Source: Alloascoidea africana
Lineage: Eukaryota; Ascomycota; Alloascoideomycetes; Alloascoideales; Alloascoideaceae
Assembly: GCA_030581615.1 (NCBI GenBank)
Contig: JAKTTT010000016.1
Span: forward strand, 248,001 to 312,000
Length of the DNA stretch: 64,000 nt
Reading direction: 5' to 3'
Shown here: in pieces, positions 22,545 to 31,999 of the stretch
Layout of the letters: each line of letters opens with the position of its first letter
Numbering within the stretch: position 1 is the stretch's first letter
The notes under the pieces: model-generated
Database searches by the model: none
What the model saw: the letters and a program-made list of their open reading frames with translations, nothing else
What the model was told of the DNA's origin: nothing
Made by a program: the position numbers and the translations under genes

Positions 22545-24371
22545 ATGGCCGCAATGCAGTCCTCGCCGCCCGACCCAAGATCCCCGTCCCCCAGCACGTC
22601 CTCGTCCGCGTCCTCGTTCCCCAACGCCGCCGCCCCCGCCGCGCTGGGGCCCTCCTCTCCGTCCATCGCCATCACCACAACAGCTCCCTCCGTGAGTGCC
22701 TCGAGACAGCGACACCCGTCAATCGTCGACATCCTGTCCACCCAGAGCCCCCAGTCCTCCCAGTTTGCCACTGCGAGGGCCCGAGCCTCGTCCTCGTCCT
22801 CTTCCTCCAGCTTCGTACCACCTGCAACAGCTGCAACAGCTCCAGCAGCAGGCGACTCGGGATCGGCCATTATGGACGAAGCAGACCTTTCTCCGTTCGA
22901 ATCCTCCATCCCCAGCAGCGACGGACTGTCTGTTCCTCCCATCCCAACGCCTCTGCTCCAACGCAGGCCCTCTGCCAACCACGGCGGCGTGTTGCCCAGA
23001 GAAGCAAGGTCCGAGTCCTTCTCCAGCACCAGCACCAGCACCCCGTCCCACAACATTCTGCTCCACAATCGCTCTGGCAGCGGGACTGGCAGCATCAGTG
23101 GCATGGGCACGGGCACGGGCACTGACCGCGACTGGACAAGTGTCCCACTGCGTGAGCTGGCCCAGGAGGAGAAGCTCGTGCTCATCGACGGCGCAACGTC
23201 TACAGAAAAGGCGTTTGAAACTCTCACGGAGCACAATCTGACCAGCGTGCCCGTTCGACTCACACCGTCCGACCCAGTCCAGTCCTGTGTCACGTTCGAC
23301 TTCACCGACGTCACAGCATATCTGCTCCTGGTCCTGGGCCATCTGAACCCGCCCCCGGCCCTCCAGGCGTCCCCCCATCTCATCTCGCTCGCCCGCTCAG
23401 GCAAGCCCGTGCCCGTGCTGTTTGCGACCCAATTGGCCGCAAAAACACCGTTCATCGCGCTCCCCGAGTCCATCACCTTGGCCAGCGCCGTGGAGATTCT
23501 CGGTAGCGGCGTCCACAGACTCGCAATCACCCCAGAGAACGAACCAAACCACATTACGGGTATTTTGTCCCAACGCAGACTGGTCCGATATCTTTGGGAA
23601 AACGCCCGCATTTTCAAGTCTCTAGATCCGTTTCTCCAGGCGACTCTCGCAGATTTGCAATTGGGATCCTACCACAATGTGCTCACAATCTCGGGAGACG
23701 AGCCTGTGCTACGTGCTTTTATCACAATGCATGAACATTCAATCTCGTCGCTTGCCGTTGTGGATTCGGGAGACCATTTACTGGGGAACATTTCTGTCAC
23801 TGACGTTCGCTTCGTGACAAAATCCTCTCAATCTTCTTTGCTCCGGAGTCCCTGTCGTAGTTTCATCAGCGTTGTTCTTAACTCGCGTGGTCTCGATGAT
23901 GGGAAGGATTCATATCCAATTTTCCATGTTACTAGAAACACGACTTTGGCAAAGACAATGGCGAAGCTGGTTGCAACTCAGAGTCATAGATTATGGATCA
24001 TCGAACCCCAGGGCCGACCAAGTGTCTCGAGTCCTTCAGCAGCAGCAGCAGCAGCAGCAGGCACTGGTCCATCATCGATTCCCCTGTCTTCTTCACCAGC
24101 ACATAAACCGTCAATTTTTGCACCTGTTCCGACATCTTCAACCCCACAAAACAAATTGATTGGAGTGGTTTCCCTATCGGACATTCTTTCGCTTTTTGCA
24201 CGTGCGTTGGGGAAAAGTGAAGCGGATCCGAAACTTGCAAGACAACAGAGACGTAGATCCAGTTCAAGTTCCAGTTCAATTTCATTACAATCTTTGGGAC
24301 GGAATAGTATTGGAGGGAATTCAGCAAGACGAAGTATTAGTAGAGATCGAAGACCAGGAACAATCGTATAG
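22545..24371 (+). CDS. SDS23: CBS-domain protein Sds23 (PP2A/PP6 regulator)
   Basis: 608 aa. The N-terminus is low-complexity Ser/Pro/Ala-rich and includes 'RQRHPSIVDILS', a short motif shared by Sds23/Sds24/Moc1. CBS-type repeats follow, with 'WTSVPLRELAQEEKLVLIDG', 'HNLTSVPVR' and 'FDFTDVTAYLLLVL' in the first unit, 'SAVEILGSGVHRLAI' in the second, 'HEHSISSLAVVD' in the third, and 'TMAKLVATQSHRLWII' plus 'LIGVVSLSDILSLFA' in the fourth. Sds23 proteins are cytoplasmic and nuclear inhibitors of PP2A-type phosphatases acting in mitotic entry and nutrient signalling. A CAG run near 24036-24060 encodes polyalanine inside the last unit. The first two thirds are strikingly GC-rich and the last third AT-rich. 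Confidence 0.92.
   Translation: MAAMQSSPPDPRSPSPSTSSSASSFPNAAAPAALGPSSPSIAITTTAPSVSASRQRHPSIVDILSTQSPQSSQFATARARASSSSSSSSFVPPATAATAPAAGDSGSAIMDEADLSPFESSIPSSDGLSVPPIPTPLLQRRPSANHGGVLPREARSESFSSTSTSTPSHNILLHNRSGSGTGSISGMGTGTGTDRDWTSVPLRELAQEEKLVLIDGATSTEKAFETLTEHNLTSVPVRLTPSDPVQSCVTFDFTDVTAYLLLVLGHLNPPPALQASPHLISLARSGKPVPVLFATQLAAKTPFIALPESITLASAVEILGSGVHRLAITPENEPNHITGILSQRRLVRYLWENARIFKSLDPFLQATLADLQLGSYHNVLTISGDEPVLRAFITMHEHSISSLAVVDSGDHLLGNISVTDVRFVTKSSQSSLLRSPCRSFISVVLNSRGLDDGKDSYPIFHVTRNTTLAKTMAKLVATQSHRLWIIEPQGRPSVSSPSAAAAAAAGTGPSSIPLSSSPAHKPSIFAPVPTSSTPQNKLIGVVSLSDILSLFARALGKSEADPKLARQQRRRSSSSSSSISLQSLGRNSIGGNSARRSISRDRRPGTIV
24036..24060 (+). repeat. AGC trinucleotide repeat in SDS23
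   Basis: Eight contiguous AGC units encode a short polyalanine tract within the C-terminal CBS region. It is likely to vary in length. Confidence 0.8.
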
Positions 24372-24515
24372 TTTTATTCAAATTCAAATACACAAAGGGA
24401 GTCTTTATATATATATATAAGTTTATCTATCTAAATTATTTATTTATTGTAACCACAATCAAGTTTATATTGGGAACGCTTTCTGTAGTTTAATTTTTGG
24501 GAGAGAGGAGCTACA

Positions 24516-24535
24516 CATCCATCCATCCATCCATC
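24516..24535 (+). repeat. CATC tetranucleotide repeat
   Basis: Five CATC units lie in the 253-bp gap between SDS23 and the next gene. A short TATATA run sits near 24408-24419 in the SDS23 3' region. Confidence 0.8.
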
Positions 24536-24624
24536 AATGGAGGAGGAGCATCGCCAAAATTGTATCGCGCCTGTCTGAAAATTTCACTCCTTGTGTAAAA
24601 ACCAAAAAATAAAATAAAATATAA

Positions 24625-25878
24625 ATGGATGCTGTTTTTGAGCAATGTATTGCAAAAAAAGGAGAATTGGAGACATATTGGGGACGACAACAACAAAAAC
24701 ATCAACAATCAACAAAGAGGAGGAGGGAAAAAGAGGAGGTTGATTTGAATTTGAATTTGAATTTGACTCATTTCGTACCCCAACAACAACAAAGTATATC
24801 AATTGGTGAATCCAAGTTTGCAGAACTTCCTCTTTGTTTGGTTTTCCAGATTTGTGGTGAGAGTTCCAACATGCCGGAATATTCAGAAAAATCGACTGGA
24901 AATGCTCATCAAGAGGAGGAGGGAAGAGATGAGAATGAGAATGAGAATGAGAATGAGAATGAGAGTGGGAATGAGAGTGGGAATAATAGTGGGAAAATGG
25001 GATCTGAAAAAGCTGAGGGGTCTATATCACAAACTAATGAGTCCTCTTCTGATAATGAAGACACTTCTACAGGATCGAGTACAAGCGGCGATGAGGACAC
25101 AAGCAGTGATGAAGAAAGCACGAACAGTGATGAAGAGAGCGAAAGTAATGATGACAGCAGCGAGGACGATAGCAGTGATGAAAGCAGCAGCAGTAGCGAT
25201 GAGAGCAGCAGTGAAGAATCATCATCATCATCATCATCATCATCAATAGCTACTTCAAAGCTGACGAAAACTCAACGTCGAAACCTTCGCAGAAGACGAT
25301 CCAAAAAGCGTCGTTTGGGAATTAGACGACTAGAGGACAAAATCCTATCACGCAGGAACAACAACGAGAATCCAAAACAAATTCTCAAGGACGATTCGGA
25401 TCCAGATCCATATTCATGGAAACACAAACTCATTTTTGAAAAAATCGAAACGGGGAAAATGAACCCAAACTCTACCTTTGCCCTGGCACCGTGGGCACAT
25501 ATTTTGAAAGACCAGGCGGTTAATCTCGTTCTTGAAGATGAGCCGCCAGAAGGTTCGGACAAGCCGGCGGTCTGTCCGGAGGTCTTTCCCGAACAACAGG
25601 TTACGCTTACGCTTACGCTTACGCCCGTCGCTGTCGAGGCTGCGAGTGTCGGAAGCCGGGTCCGGGTAGAACAGGTTGTGCTGGACGTGGCCCGTGGCAT
25701 GCCCGTTGTCGAGAGCCGGGTCTGCACGGTGCTGGCGAACGACCCGACCGCGAGAACGCTGTCCGTTCGAACAGAATCGGAATCGGAATCGGAATCGGAA
25801 TCGAACATGGACGTGGACGTGGACCTTGAGTACGACGCGATTTCGTCGCTTTTCCTGGTCGGGTCTGCGGGCAGATAG
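24625..25878 (+). CDS. Ser/acid-rich protein with a basic segment, unrecognised
   Basis: 417 aa if the ATG at 24625 is used. The ATG at 24871 (MPEYSEKS) is a credible alternative. In order: a Gln/Lys-rich N-terminus, an NENENE repeat, about 100 residues rich in Ser/Asp/Glu, a strongly basic stretch (RRRRSKKRRLGIRRL) near residues 218-235, a conserved-looking block 'DPYSWKHKLIFEKIETGKMN', then 'APWAHILKDQAVNLVLED', and a C-terminal region 'GSRVRVEQVVLDV...GMPVVESRVCTVL' ending in an acidic tail. Ser/acidic plus basic plus a small C-terminal beta-rich domain resembles coilin-type nuclear body proteins, but this is only a weak resemblance. Four tandem repeats interrupt the coding sequence, all in frame. 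GID4 follows 183 bp downstream. Confidence 0.6.
   Translation: MDAVFEQCIAKKGELETYWGRQQQKHQQSTKRRREKEEVDLNLNLNLTHFVPQQQQSISIGESKFAELPLCLVFQICGESSNMPEYSEKSTGNAHQEEEGRDENENENENENESGNESGNNSGKMGSEKAEGSISQTNESSSDNEDTSTGSSTSGDEDTSSDEESTNSDEESESNDDSSEDDSSDESSSSSDESSSEESSSSSSSSSIATSKLTKTQRRNLRRRRSKKRRLGIRRLEDKILSRRNNNENPKQILKDDSDPDPYSWKHKLIFEKIETGKMNPNSTFALAPWAHILKDQAVNLVLEDEPPEGSDKPAVCPEVFPEQQVTLTLTLTPVAVEAASVGSRVRVEQVVLDVARGMPVVESRVCTVLANDPTARTLSVRTESESESESESNMDVDVDLEYDAISSLFLVGSAGR
24746..25803 (+). repeat. In-frame microsatellites in the Ser/acid-rich gene
   Basis: Separate runs are GAATTT at about 24746-24769 (Asn-Leu), GAGAAT at about 24931-24984 (Glu-Asn), ATC at 25218-25245 (Ser), CTTACG at about 25601-25624 (Thr-Leu) and GAATCG at 25774-25803 (Glu-Ser). 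All have periods that are multiples of three, so length changes would keep the frame. Confidence 0.8.
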
Positions 25879-26061
25879 ATGCCCCGAACAGCCGTATTAA
25901 GTGTACCATATCCCATGGCTTCCGCCGGGCTTCCGCCGGGCTCCCGCCCGCCCGCCCGGGTCCTCCACCGGACACCGGACACGGGAGACAGATTCTGCAC
26001 GCTGATCTGTGCCTGTCTTCGACCATCGTCCGTGGACCCAAAAAGTTAGTGTGGAGGCCAA

Positions 26062-27407
26062 ATGATGGGACACCCTGCTCAGCACTCTTCGCGACCGCAC
26101 GAGAGCCCATTCTCTCCCGCTAGGATGCTGCCATCGCCGTCTTCTCTGCCGCGTCCCGATGGCAGCAGCGCCAGTGGCAGCAATGCCGACATCCTAGCAT
26201 GTGGAGGAGCAACACCAGGATCGGAATCCCGACCTGGGCCTGGATCGGACTCGGACTCAGACCCAGAGGAGACGACTTCGGCAGCGGCTTCTCCTCCGCG
26301 ATCACACCCATCCCAGAATCTGGAGAAACGGAAGTCCAATTTAAATTTAAAGCAACAGCAACAAATGGGCGCACCAATTAAAACCGGTTCTAGTGAGGGT
26401 GAGCATGGCCCAGATGGCGAAGAGGATGGGATTACTTCAGAATCCTGTTCCCTCACCAGCACCAGTACTAGTACCAGTACCAGTACCAGTACAAGCACTA
26501 GCACTAGATCTAGGTCTGGCTCATGCCCCCTTTGCTCACGGCTGGTGTCTTGCCACTATTCACAGTTACTGAGGCGGCAAATGCCCGCGAAACAAACCTC
26601 CATATTACGACCTGGGAATCGATTCACTGGAACCCAACTCTCTGGGAAAAAAACAAATGAGGTCCAGGTCGAATTGAAAACGGTGAATTTGGAACGATGG
26701 GAATTAACTGGTTTCCTTAGAATACAGAGTATGTTTTAACCTAGGTTTTTGATTATACTACTACTACTACTACTCTTACTAAACTAACACCAACATTGAG
26801 TTTTTTAGATTTGACCCAAGATCAAGACGAACTGACAACTTTTTTCACAGCGGAGATTGTCGGTCCCAGGTTCTCCTTCTTTACACAACGACCCGAATGG
26901 GGGTCCAATACGGTGAATGATGCTCAACACTGGTGTCGATTCCAAGGCTTTCGGAAGCTCTACTCCCCGCTCTTACTGTCCACATCCTCATCCTCAACCT
27001 CAACCTCAACCTCAACCTCAACCTCTTTGGGGATGAGAGGTGGTGGATGTGGGGTTGGAGACGAGCATGTTTGGGGAACACTCCGTGCATCCAGTGATTC
27101 TTCTCTTGTTCAAAACATGGAAAAATCGGTTAGTTTTGAAAAAGATGAGTTTATATTCATGAGATGGAAAGAAAAATTCCCAGTTTCAAATTCCCCCTAC
27201 GATCATAATAACAATCATAATAATCGGAAGAGTGGAGGAGTTAAAAACGTTGAAAAAGCAATTTATGCGGGTTTTTACTACATTTGTTTAAACCAAACAA
27301 ACGGTTCAATATCGGGGTATTACTATCATAAACGAGCAGAATATTTCCAACAATTACAACTTGCACACGTTCCTGAATCAAGCATTTCTAGTTATGAATT
27401 TCGTTAA
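26062..27407 (+). CDS. GID4: GID E3 ligase substrate receptor Gid4/Vid24
   Basis: Two exons, 26062-26728 and 26809-27407, give 421 aa. The intron has donor GTATGT, branch CTAAC and acceptor TTTTTTAG; splicing restores 'LRIQNLTQDQDELTTFF'. The Vid24 domain begins at 'PGNRFTGTQLSG' and 'EVQVELKTVNL', and continues with 'EIVGPRFSFFT', 'WCRFQGF', 'FIFMRWKEKFPV', 'GFYYICLNQTNGSISGYYYH' and 'FQQLQLAHVPE'. Gid4 is the beta-barrel receptor that binds Pro/N-degrons of gluconeogenic enzymes for the GID/CTLH ubiquitin ligase. The N-terminus is long and disordered, with a Ser-Thr repeat (about 26448-26510). A second Ser-Thr repeat (26991-27034) enlarges a loop within the barrel. Convergent with the MEP gene. 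Assignment is firm. Confidence 0.95.
26448..27034 (+). repeat. Ser-Thr encoding tandem repeats in GID4
   Basis: Three runs: ACCAGT-type hexamers at about 26448-26510, CTA/TAC triplets in the intron at about 26756-26774, and CTCAAC hexamers at about 26991-27034. The two coding runs encode Ser-Thr dipeptides. Confidence 0.8.
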
Positions 27408-27903
27408 GAAAAAAGAAAAGGTTTGGATCAATGATGGTAGTAAAGCATATATAGTTAGAAAAGAAGAAAATTGCGGCATTATGTATGTTTAGTTTTATTA
27501 CTTTCATTTTTTTTTTTTTTTTGTTTTGTTTTGTTTCGTTTCATGTTTGTTTGTTTTTTGGCTTTTAGTTCATGATTAATGGTATGTATAAATTGCCGAT
27601 TTTTCAAAAATTTTCACAACATTTTTTTTTTCCCATCTTTTTGTTTGTCTGCACCGTATTGTTTAGATATCAAAAAATGTCCTAGAGAAGAGAAGTACAA
27701 AAGATACTTTAATAATAATAATAAAAAAAATGGTTAACAATGGTAAAAGACGTCTCGATGCCAAATAAGAAAAAAAAAATAGTAATAAGAGATTCCAAAC
27801 AATTAAGAACACAACAGTAATAGTAATAGTGTATAATGTACAAGTCATATAACCCTGGAAATTTTTGGATTCCCAGTCACATTTAGCCGATAGATAAACA
27901 GGT
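27408..27903. terminator. Convergent 3' region of GID4 and MEP
   Basis: This is a 496-bp AT-rich interval with long T runs near 27508-27524 and 27624-27633 and an AATAAT run near 27711-27722. It holds no gene. It is expected to contain the polyadenylation signals of both convergent genes. Confidence 0.5.
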
Positions 27904-29885
27904 TCAGCCAAATCTAGGAGATTCTTGTTGTTGTTGTTGTCCGGTAGCGCTTCTTCGTTGACCAGTCAGTATATCTGATTCGGCCATAGCATCATCATCA
28001 TCATCATGATTATCATTATCATTATCATTATCATATAGGCCACGTGTGGGCACCTCTCTCAAGACCTCGACATAGTCATAGGCAAAGTCTCCATGCTCTG
28101 TTTCATCCATTCCGAAAATCTCACCCTTGGTATCACACCGTAGATGACAACCGGGAATGCGATCCAGTATTAACAGGATGATTAGACTGATGCAAAAAGT
28201 CCACGCGGCACTACTTGTAATGCCTGCCAGTTGATAGGCAAGTTGCACATAGTTATGAGTGATCCAGCCGCCTTTCAAAGCATCCTCGCTCAAGCCATTT
28301 TTCTTGGTATCCAAGTTGAGATCAATGATGTAGTCCGCAGCAAATATTGCCGTGAGACAGTTGCCCAGCAGCCCGCCGACCCCGTGCACGGCGAAAATGT
28401 CAGCCGAGTCGTCGATTCCCACCAGAAACTTGAGCCTTGTGGCGAAATTGCACACGAGGCCGCCCGTGAAGCCGAAGATGAAGGAGGCCCACACGGGGAT
28501 GTAGCCGCTGGCCGGGGTCACGGTGCACAGGCCGGCCACGACGCCCGAGCTGAAGCCGATGATGGACCACTTGCCGTCGATCCGATGGTCGATGAGCATC
28601 CAGGTGAAGCCGCCCAGCGAGCCGCTCAGCAGCGTGTTTGTGATCGAGATGAGCGCCGTGGTGTTGGGCCCGCCCGCGTTGCCCGAGTTGAAGCCCAGCC
28701 AGCCCAGCCACAGACAGGCCGTGCCGATCACGATGAAGGCCACGCTGTGAGGCTGGTACGAGAGCGTGGGGACGGGCTCTTCGGAGGTGTACGCGTCCTT
28801 CTCGAGATCCACCCTGACCCTGTGGACCTGGTGCTCCTGCTCCTGATCCCGATCCCGATCGTGCTCGTCATGGCTCTGGCTCTGGCTCTGGCTCTTCTCC
28901 TTGGGACCCTCGCAGCCCCCAGCTTCGCCAGCGCTGCGACGACGGTGCTCGCCCTCTATGACCATCCCGGCCTCCTCGTCCTGCTGCTGCCGCTGCTGCT
29001 GCTGCTGCTGCTGAACGAGCCCGATCCGCTTGCCCAGCACCAGCGAGTACGCGAGCGCCGTGAACCCGCAAACGACGTGCACCGGCGTTCCTCCAGCAAA
29101 GTCCAGCACGCCCATTTTCCAGAGCCATCCGTTGGGGTTCCAGTGCCAGTAGGCCACGGGGTCGTAGACCACCGTGGCCCAGACAAACATGAAGATGAGC
29201 ATTGGCAAATACCGGCCGCGCTCGCCCAGCACTCCCACCGTCAGCGCGGCAGCCACGCACTGGACCGACCCTTGGAAGAGGGCCTCGGTCAGCAGCTCGA
29301 CCTGATGCTGTTGAGCACTTGAACCTCCGCTCTCGGTCTCGGTCTCGATCTCGATCCGTTGGAATGTGTGCCGCAGGCCCGCGTGGGCCAGGTTCCCCAA
29401 AAAGGGACTGTTGGACGTCGTGCTGAACGTGAGCGAGTATCCCTAGAACCAAAGGTATTCTGTCAGTATTGCTGGCCTATTTTAGTTGCAAAGAAAGAGA
29501 AGCACTCGTTGCGGACGGAACATACCCAGACCATCCATTGCACTATCACCACGCACGATGCGAGTAAAGGGCCAGCAAGTTGTGAAAGGGCCGATTTTCT
29601 CGTTGCCAATCCTGAATAAAACAGAGCGGCCTAAACTGTGTTAATGAATGCCACTTGGTGGAAGATGAGCTTGAACTTGAGCGAGAATAACTTACTCCTG
29701 ATGCCTAGAATTCCTCAGTTAGCCAAAACATGGAAACAAAATTTAGATCAGAAAAAAAAAAGGGGGGAGAGCTTGGAACTTACCATGATAAAGACCAGAA
29801 AACTCGAGAATATCTTAAACATGATCTGAATTTGCGTTTCCAGATCAACTGATGGTGATGGAATCGTGCTCCCTGTTTCTGCCAT
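27904..29885 (-). CDS. MEP2: MEP2-type ammonium transporter, four exons including a 9-nt microexon
   Basis: Exons 29784-29885, 29696-29704, 29526-29630 and 27904-29442 give 584 aa. Splicing yields 'FIM-ASG-AALFYSGLATRKSALS', which matches the family block 'IMVPGIGLLYSGLSRKKHALS'. The middle ASG comes from a 9-nt exon with proper TAG acceptor and GTAAGT donor. Introns are 79, 65 and 83 nt. Both pore histidines are present ('GGTPVHVVCG' and 'FAVHGVGG'), as in Mep2; Mep1/Mep3 have Glu at the first. Other family blocks are 'GWLGFNSGNAG', 'GFTWMLIDH', 'ITNTLLSGS' and 'IFAADYI'. Plasma-membrane ammonium uptake is expected. The loop after 'LVLGKRIGL' carries a roughly 75-residue Gln/Ser/Asp-Arg low-complexity insertion, and the C-terminal tail has an Asn-Asp repeat. 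Confidence 0.94.
27985..29350 (-). repeat. Tandem repeats in the ammonium transporter gene
   Basis: ATC/ATTATC-type runs at about 27989-28035 encode Asp/Asn. CGATCC and TCTGGC hexamers at about 28843-28895 encode Arg-Asp and Gln-Ser. GCT triplets at about 28979-29014 encode polyglutamine. TCTCGG/TCTCGA hexamers at about 29331-29356 encode Glu-Thr/Ile. All are in frame. Confidence 0.8.
29696..29704 (-). other. 9-nt microexon of the ammonium transporter (Ala-Ser-Gly)
   Basis: On the minus strand, ...TTCTAG precedes GCATCAGGA and GTAAGT follows. Inclusion gives the three residues needed to align the first transmembrane region with other Mep/Amt proteins. Skipping leaves the frame open but removes a conserved Gly-containing triplet. 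Confidence 0.85.
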
Positions 29886-31999
29886 TGCTGAGAAAGTGTG
29901 TGATGGAGGTATAGATATCGAATTCAAAAATCAAAGCCAAAGCCAAAGCCAAGCTCAAAGTCGGTCTTTCAAGTCCAGATCCAGATCCAGTTGGCGTACT
30001 AGTCGATAACGATGGATATGGAGATGGAGATGGAAATGGTTGGGTATATTCTCACTTTCAAACTTTGCTTTCCGTCCACTCCTTCTTGTCAACCACGCCA
30101 GTGGGTGTGAGTGAGTGAGTGAGTGAGTGAGTGTTTCTGTTCCTATATTGTTGTTTGTCCTATCAAAGACTCCGAGCGCCACAAGATCACAACCGTTCTC
30201 TTATTTGCTTGAGATGTGTTTACTCGGTTGTTAAATCTTGCCTTCCCTTATTTTTTTTTTGTTGTTGTGATTAGTTTTGTGCGTCGAAATAGCAAAACTA
30301 AAAGGTAAAAGTGGGAGTGCCTCAAATCTTTCAAACCGTCAAACAACCCCCATATACAGTGGTGGTATCAAAACCTACGGTAGAGATGAGAAGAAACAGA
30401 AAACGAAGCTAACTAAAATAAAACAAAAGAGAAAGAGAAAGAGAAAGAGCAAGAGAGAGATTTAAGGAAATAAAATACCACCAGAAATGATGGCATGGCC
30501 TTCTATTTTTTGCTGCTTCTTGCAATCACTTATCTACATGCTGGTGCACCTTTTTTCTTCTCGCCGCGAAGCTTTTTTTTTTTTTTTTTTCGCCCGCGGC
30601 CGCGGCGATCGTGCCCCGGGCAGGGTAACCTCCGCCAAGACCGGTTCATAGACGCCGTCCGAGTCTACATTTTTCTCACAACTGAACTCAAAAAGTATAT
30701 TCTTTTTTCCATATATATGGATCGGGGAGGAGAGAAAAAAAAAAATAGCAAATATACGAACAAATAACTTAACGAACTAAACATTAACTGAGTGCTTTTT
30801 ATTTTGTTCTCTTTTTTTTTTTTTTTATCACTTTGTTTTATCAAAACTTGGATTATAAAGATCAATTTCAAAAAAGGCGCATTCATTCACTTGCTTTCAC
30901 AAGCAAAGAAAAGAAAAAAGGTCAAAATAATAATAGGTGTTGTTGTTGTTGTTATTGTTGTTGTAAAGCGAACCACAAAAGCAAATGGGGAAGAAAGATG
31001 AAATGGAACTAAAAAAGGAAAAAAAAAAATACGGGAATTCTTCCGTGACAAGAAAAGGAAACAAAAGAAAAACAAAGCTTGTGGGACAATAATAGTAGAC
31101 GTGTATATATTCCAAATTAGAGAGAAAACGCGATACCTCAAAAAACTTTAATGAATAGACATGAAAAAAAACAATAGACACAGTGGTATGTTCAAACTAT
31201 TCGCAAAAAATAAAAATCAAAAATATAAAAAAAAGTAAAAAAAACCAAAACAGTATAGTAGAACAACAACATCAAATGATGAAGACGAACTTTACGCATG
31301 GCGAAAAAATAGTAATAGTAGTATTCGTAGTGGTGGCAGTGGCGGCAGTGGTTGTAGTAATAGCTATAGTAATGAAGAACCTGACAAAAATGAAGATACA
31401 AAAAAAATTATAACTATGAAGAGGTCGACTGAAGAAAGGAAGCAAAAAGGAAGCAAAAAGGCCAAGAAAGGAAAACGAAAGAGTTGAGAAAAGAGGAGGA
31501 AGGGGAATAAAAGCAGACAACAGACAGTAGTAGACAGTAGAATGAGCAAAGAAATGTAGAAAAGAAGATATGATTGGAGAAACAAACAAAACAAGGAAAT
31601 CCTCGCCAAAAAAAAGGAAAACAAATGATCATGATCTGTTTGAAACAAGTATGAAGCCGCATCCCACAAACATGGTGGTGGTGAGTTATAATAACAACAG
31701 GGTTAAGAATTCTTTCTTATTTTTGTTTTTTTCTTTCAAGTGGAAGGAAGAGTAGGAGTAAGAAACAACTAAACAATAATAGTAAAAAAAAAAAAAATGG
31801 AAAGGACAACACTTCTGATGGCACAAACGAAGAAACGAAATGTTGCCTTTCCCAACAATGGAAGGATGGATGGCATGTAGGAAACAACTAACAATAGAGG
31901 TGGGGACATTGATAGAGCCAACAAAAACAAAACCAAAAAAAAAAAAAAAAAAAGAAGGTTTTTCGCCTTTAATCCGGGTCGCTCGGCGGGCGGATTAGA
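29886..31999. other. 2.1 kb intergenic region rich in simple repeats
   Basis: The MEP promoter comes first, with a CCAAAG repeat (29932-29956), a CCAGAT repeat (about 29967-29993), a TGAG repeat (30107-30133) and one GATAA word at 30006. Then come a GAAAGA repeat (about 30428-30452), a T19 run before an isolated GC-rich island (30588-30660), and A-rich low-complexity DNA to the NAM8-like stop, including a run of about 20 A near 31938. The open frames in it are low-complexity and not convincing. Confidence 0.6.

Noticed and set aside
21785-23617. Several long frames (up to 446 codons) on both strands over ATO and SDS23
   Set aside because: They are open because the DNA is GC-rich. The ATO and SDS23 frames carry the conserved motifs.
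28231-29322. 363-codon plus-strand frame antisense to the ammonium transporter
   Set aside because: GC-rich shadow of the conserved MEP coding sequence, with no recognisable features.
30495-31669. Many overlapping low-complexity frames on both strands
   Set aside because: They derive from poly-A/T and short tandem repeats and shift freely between frames; none has coding character.
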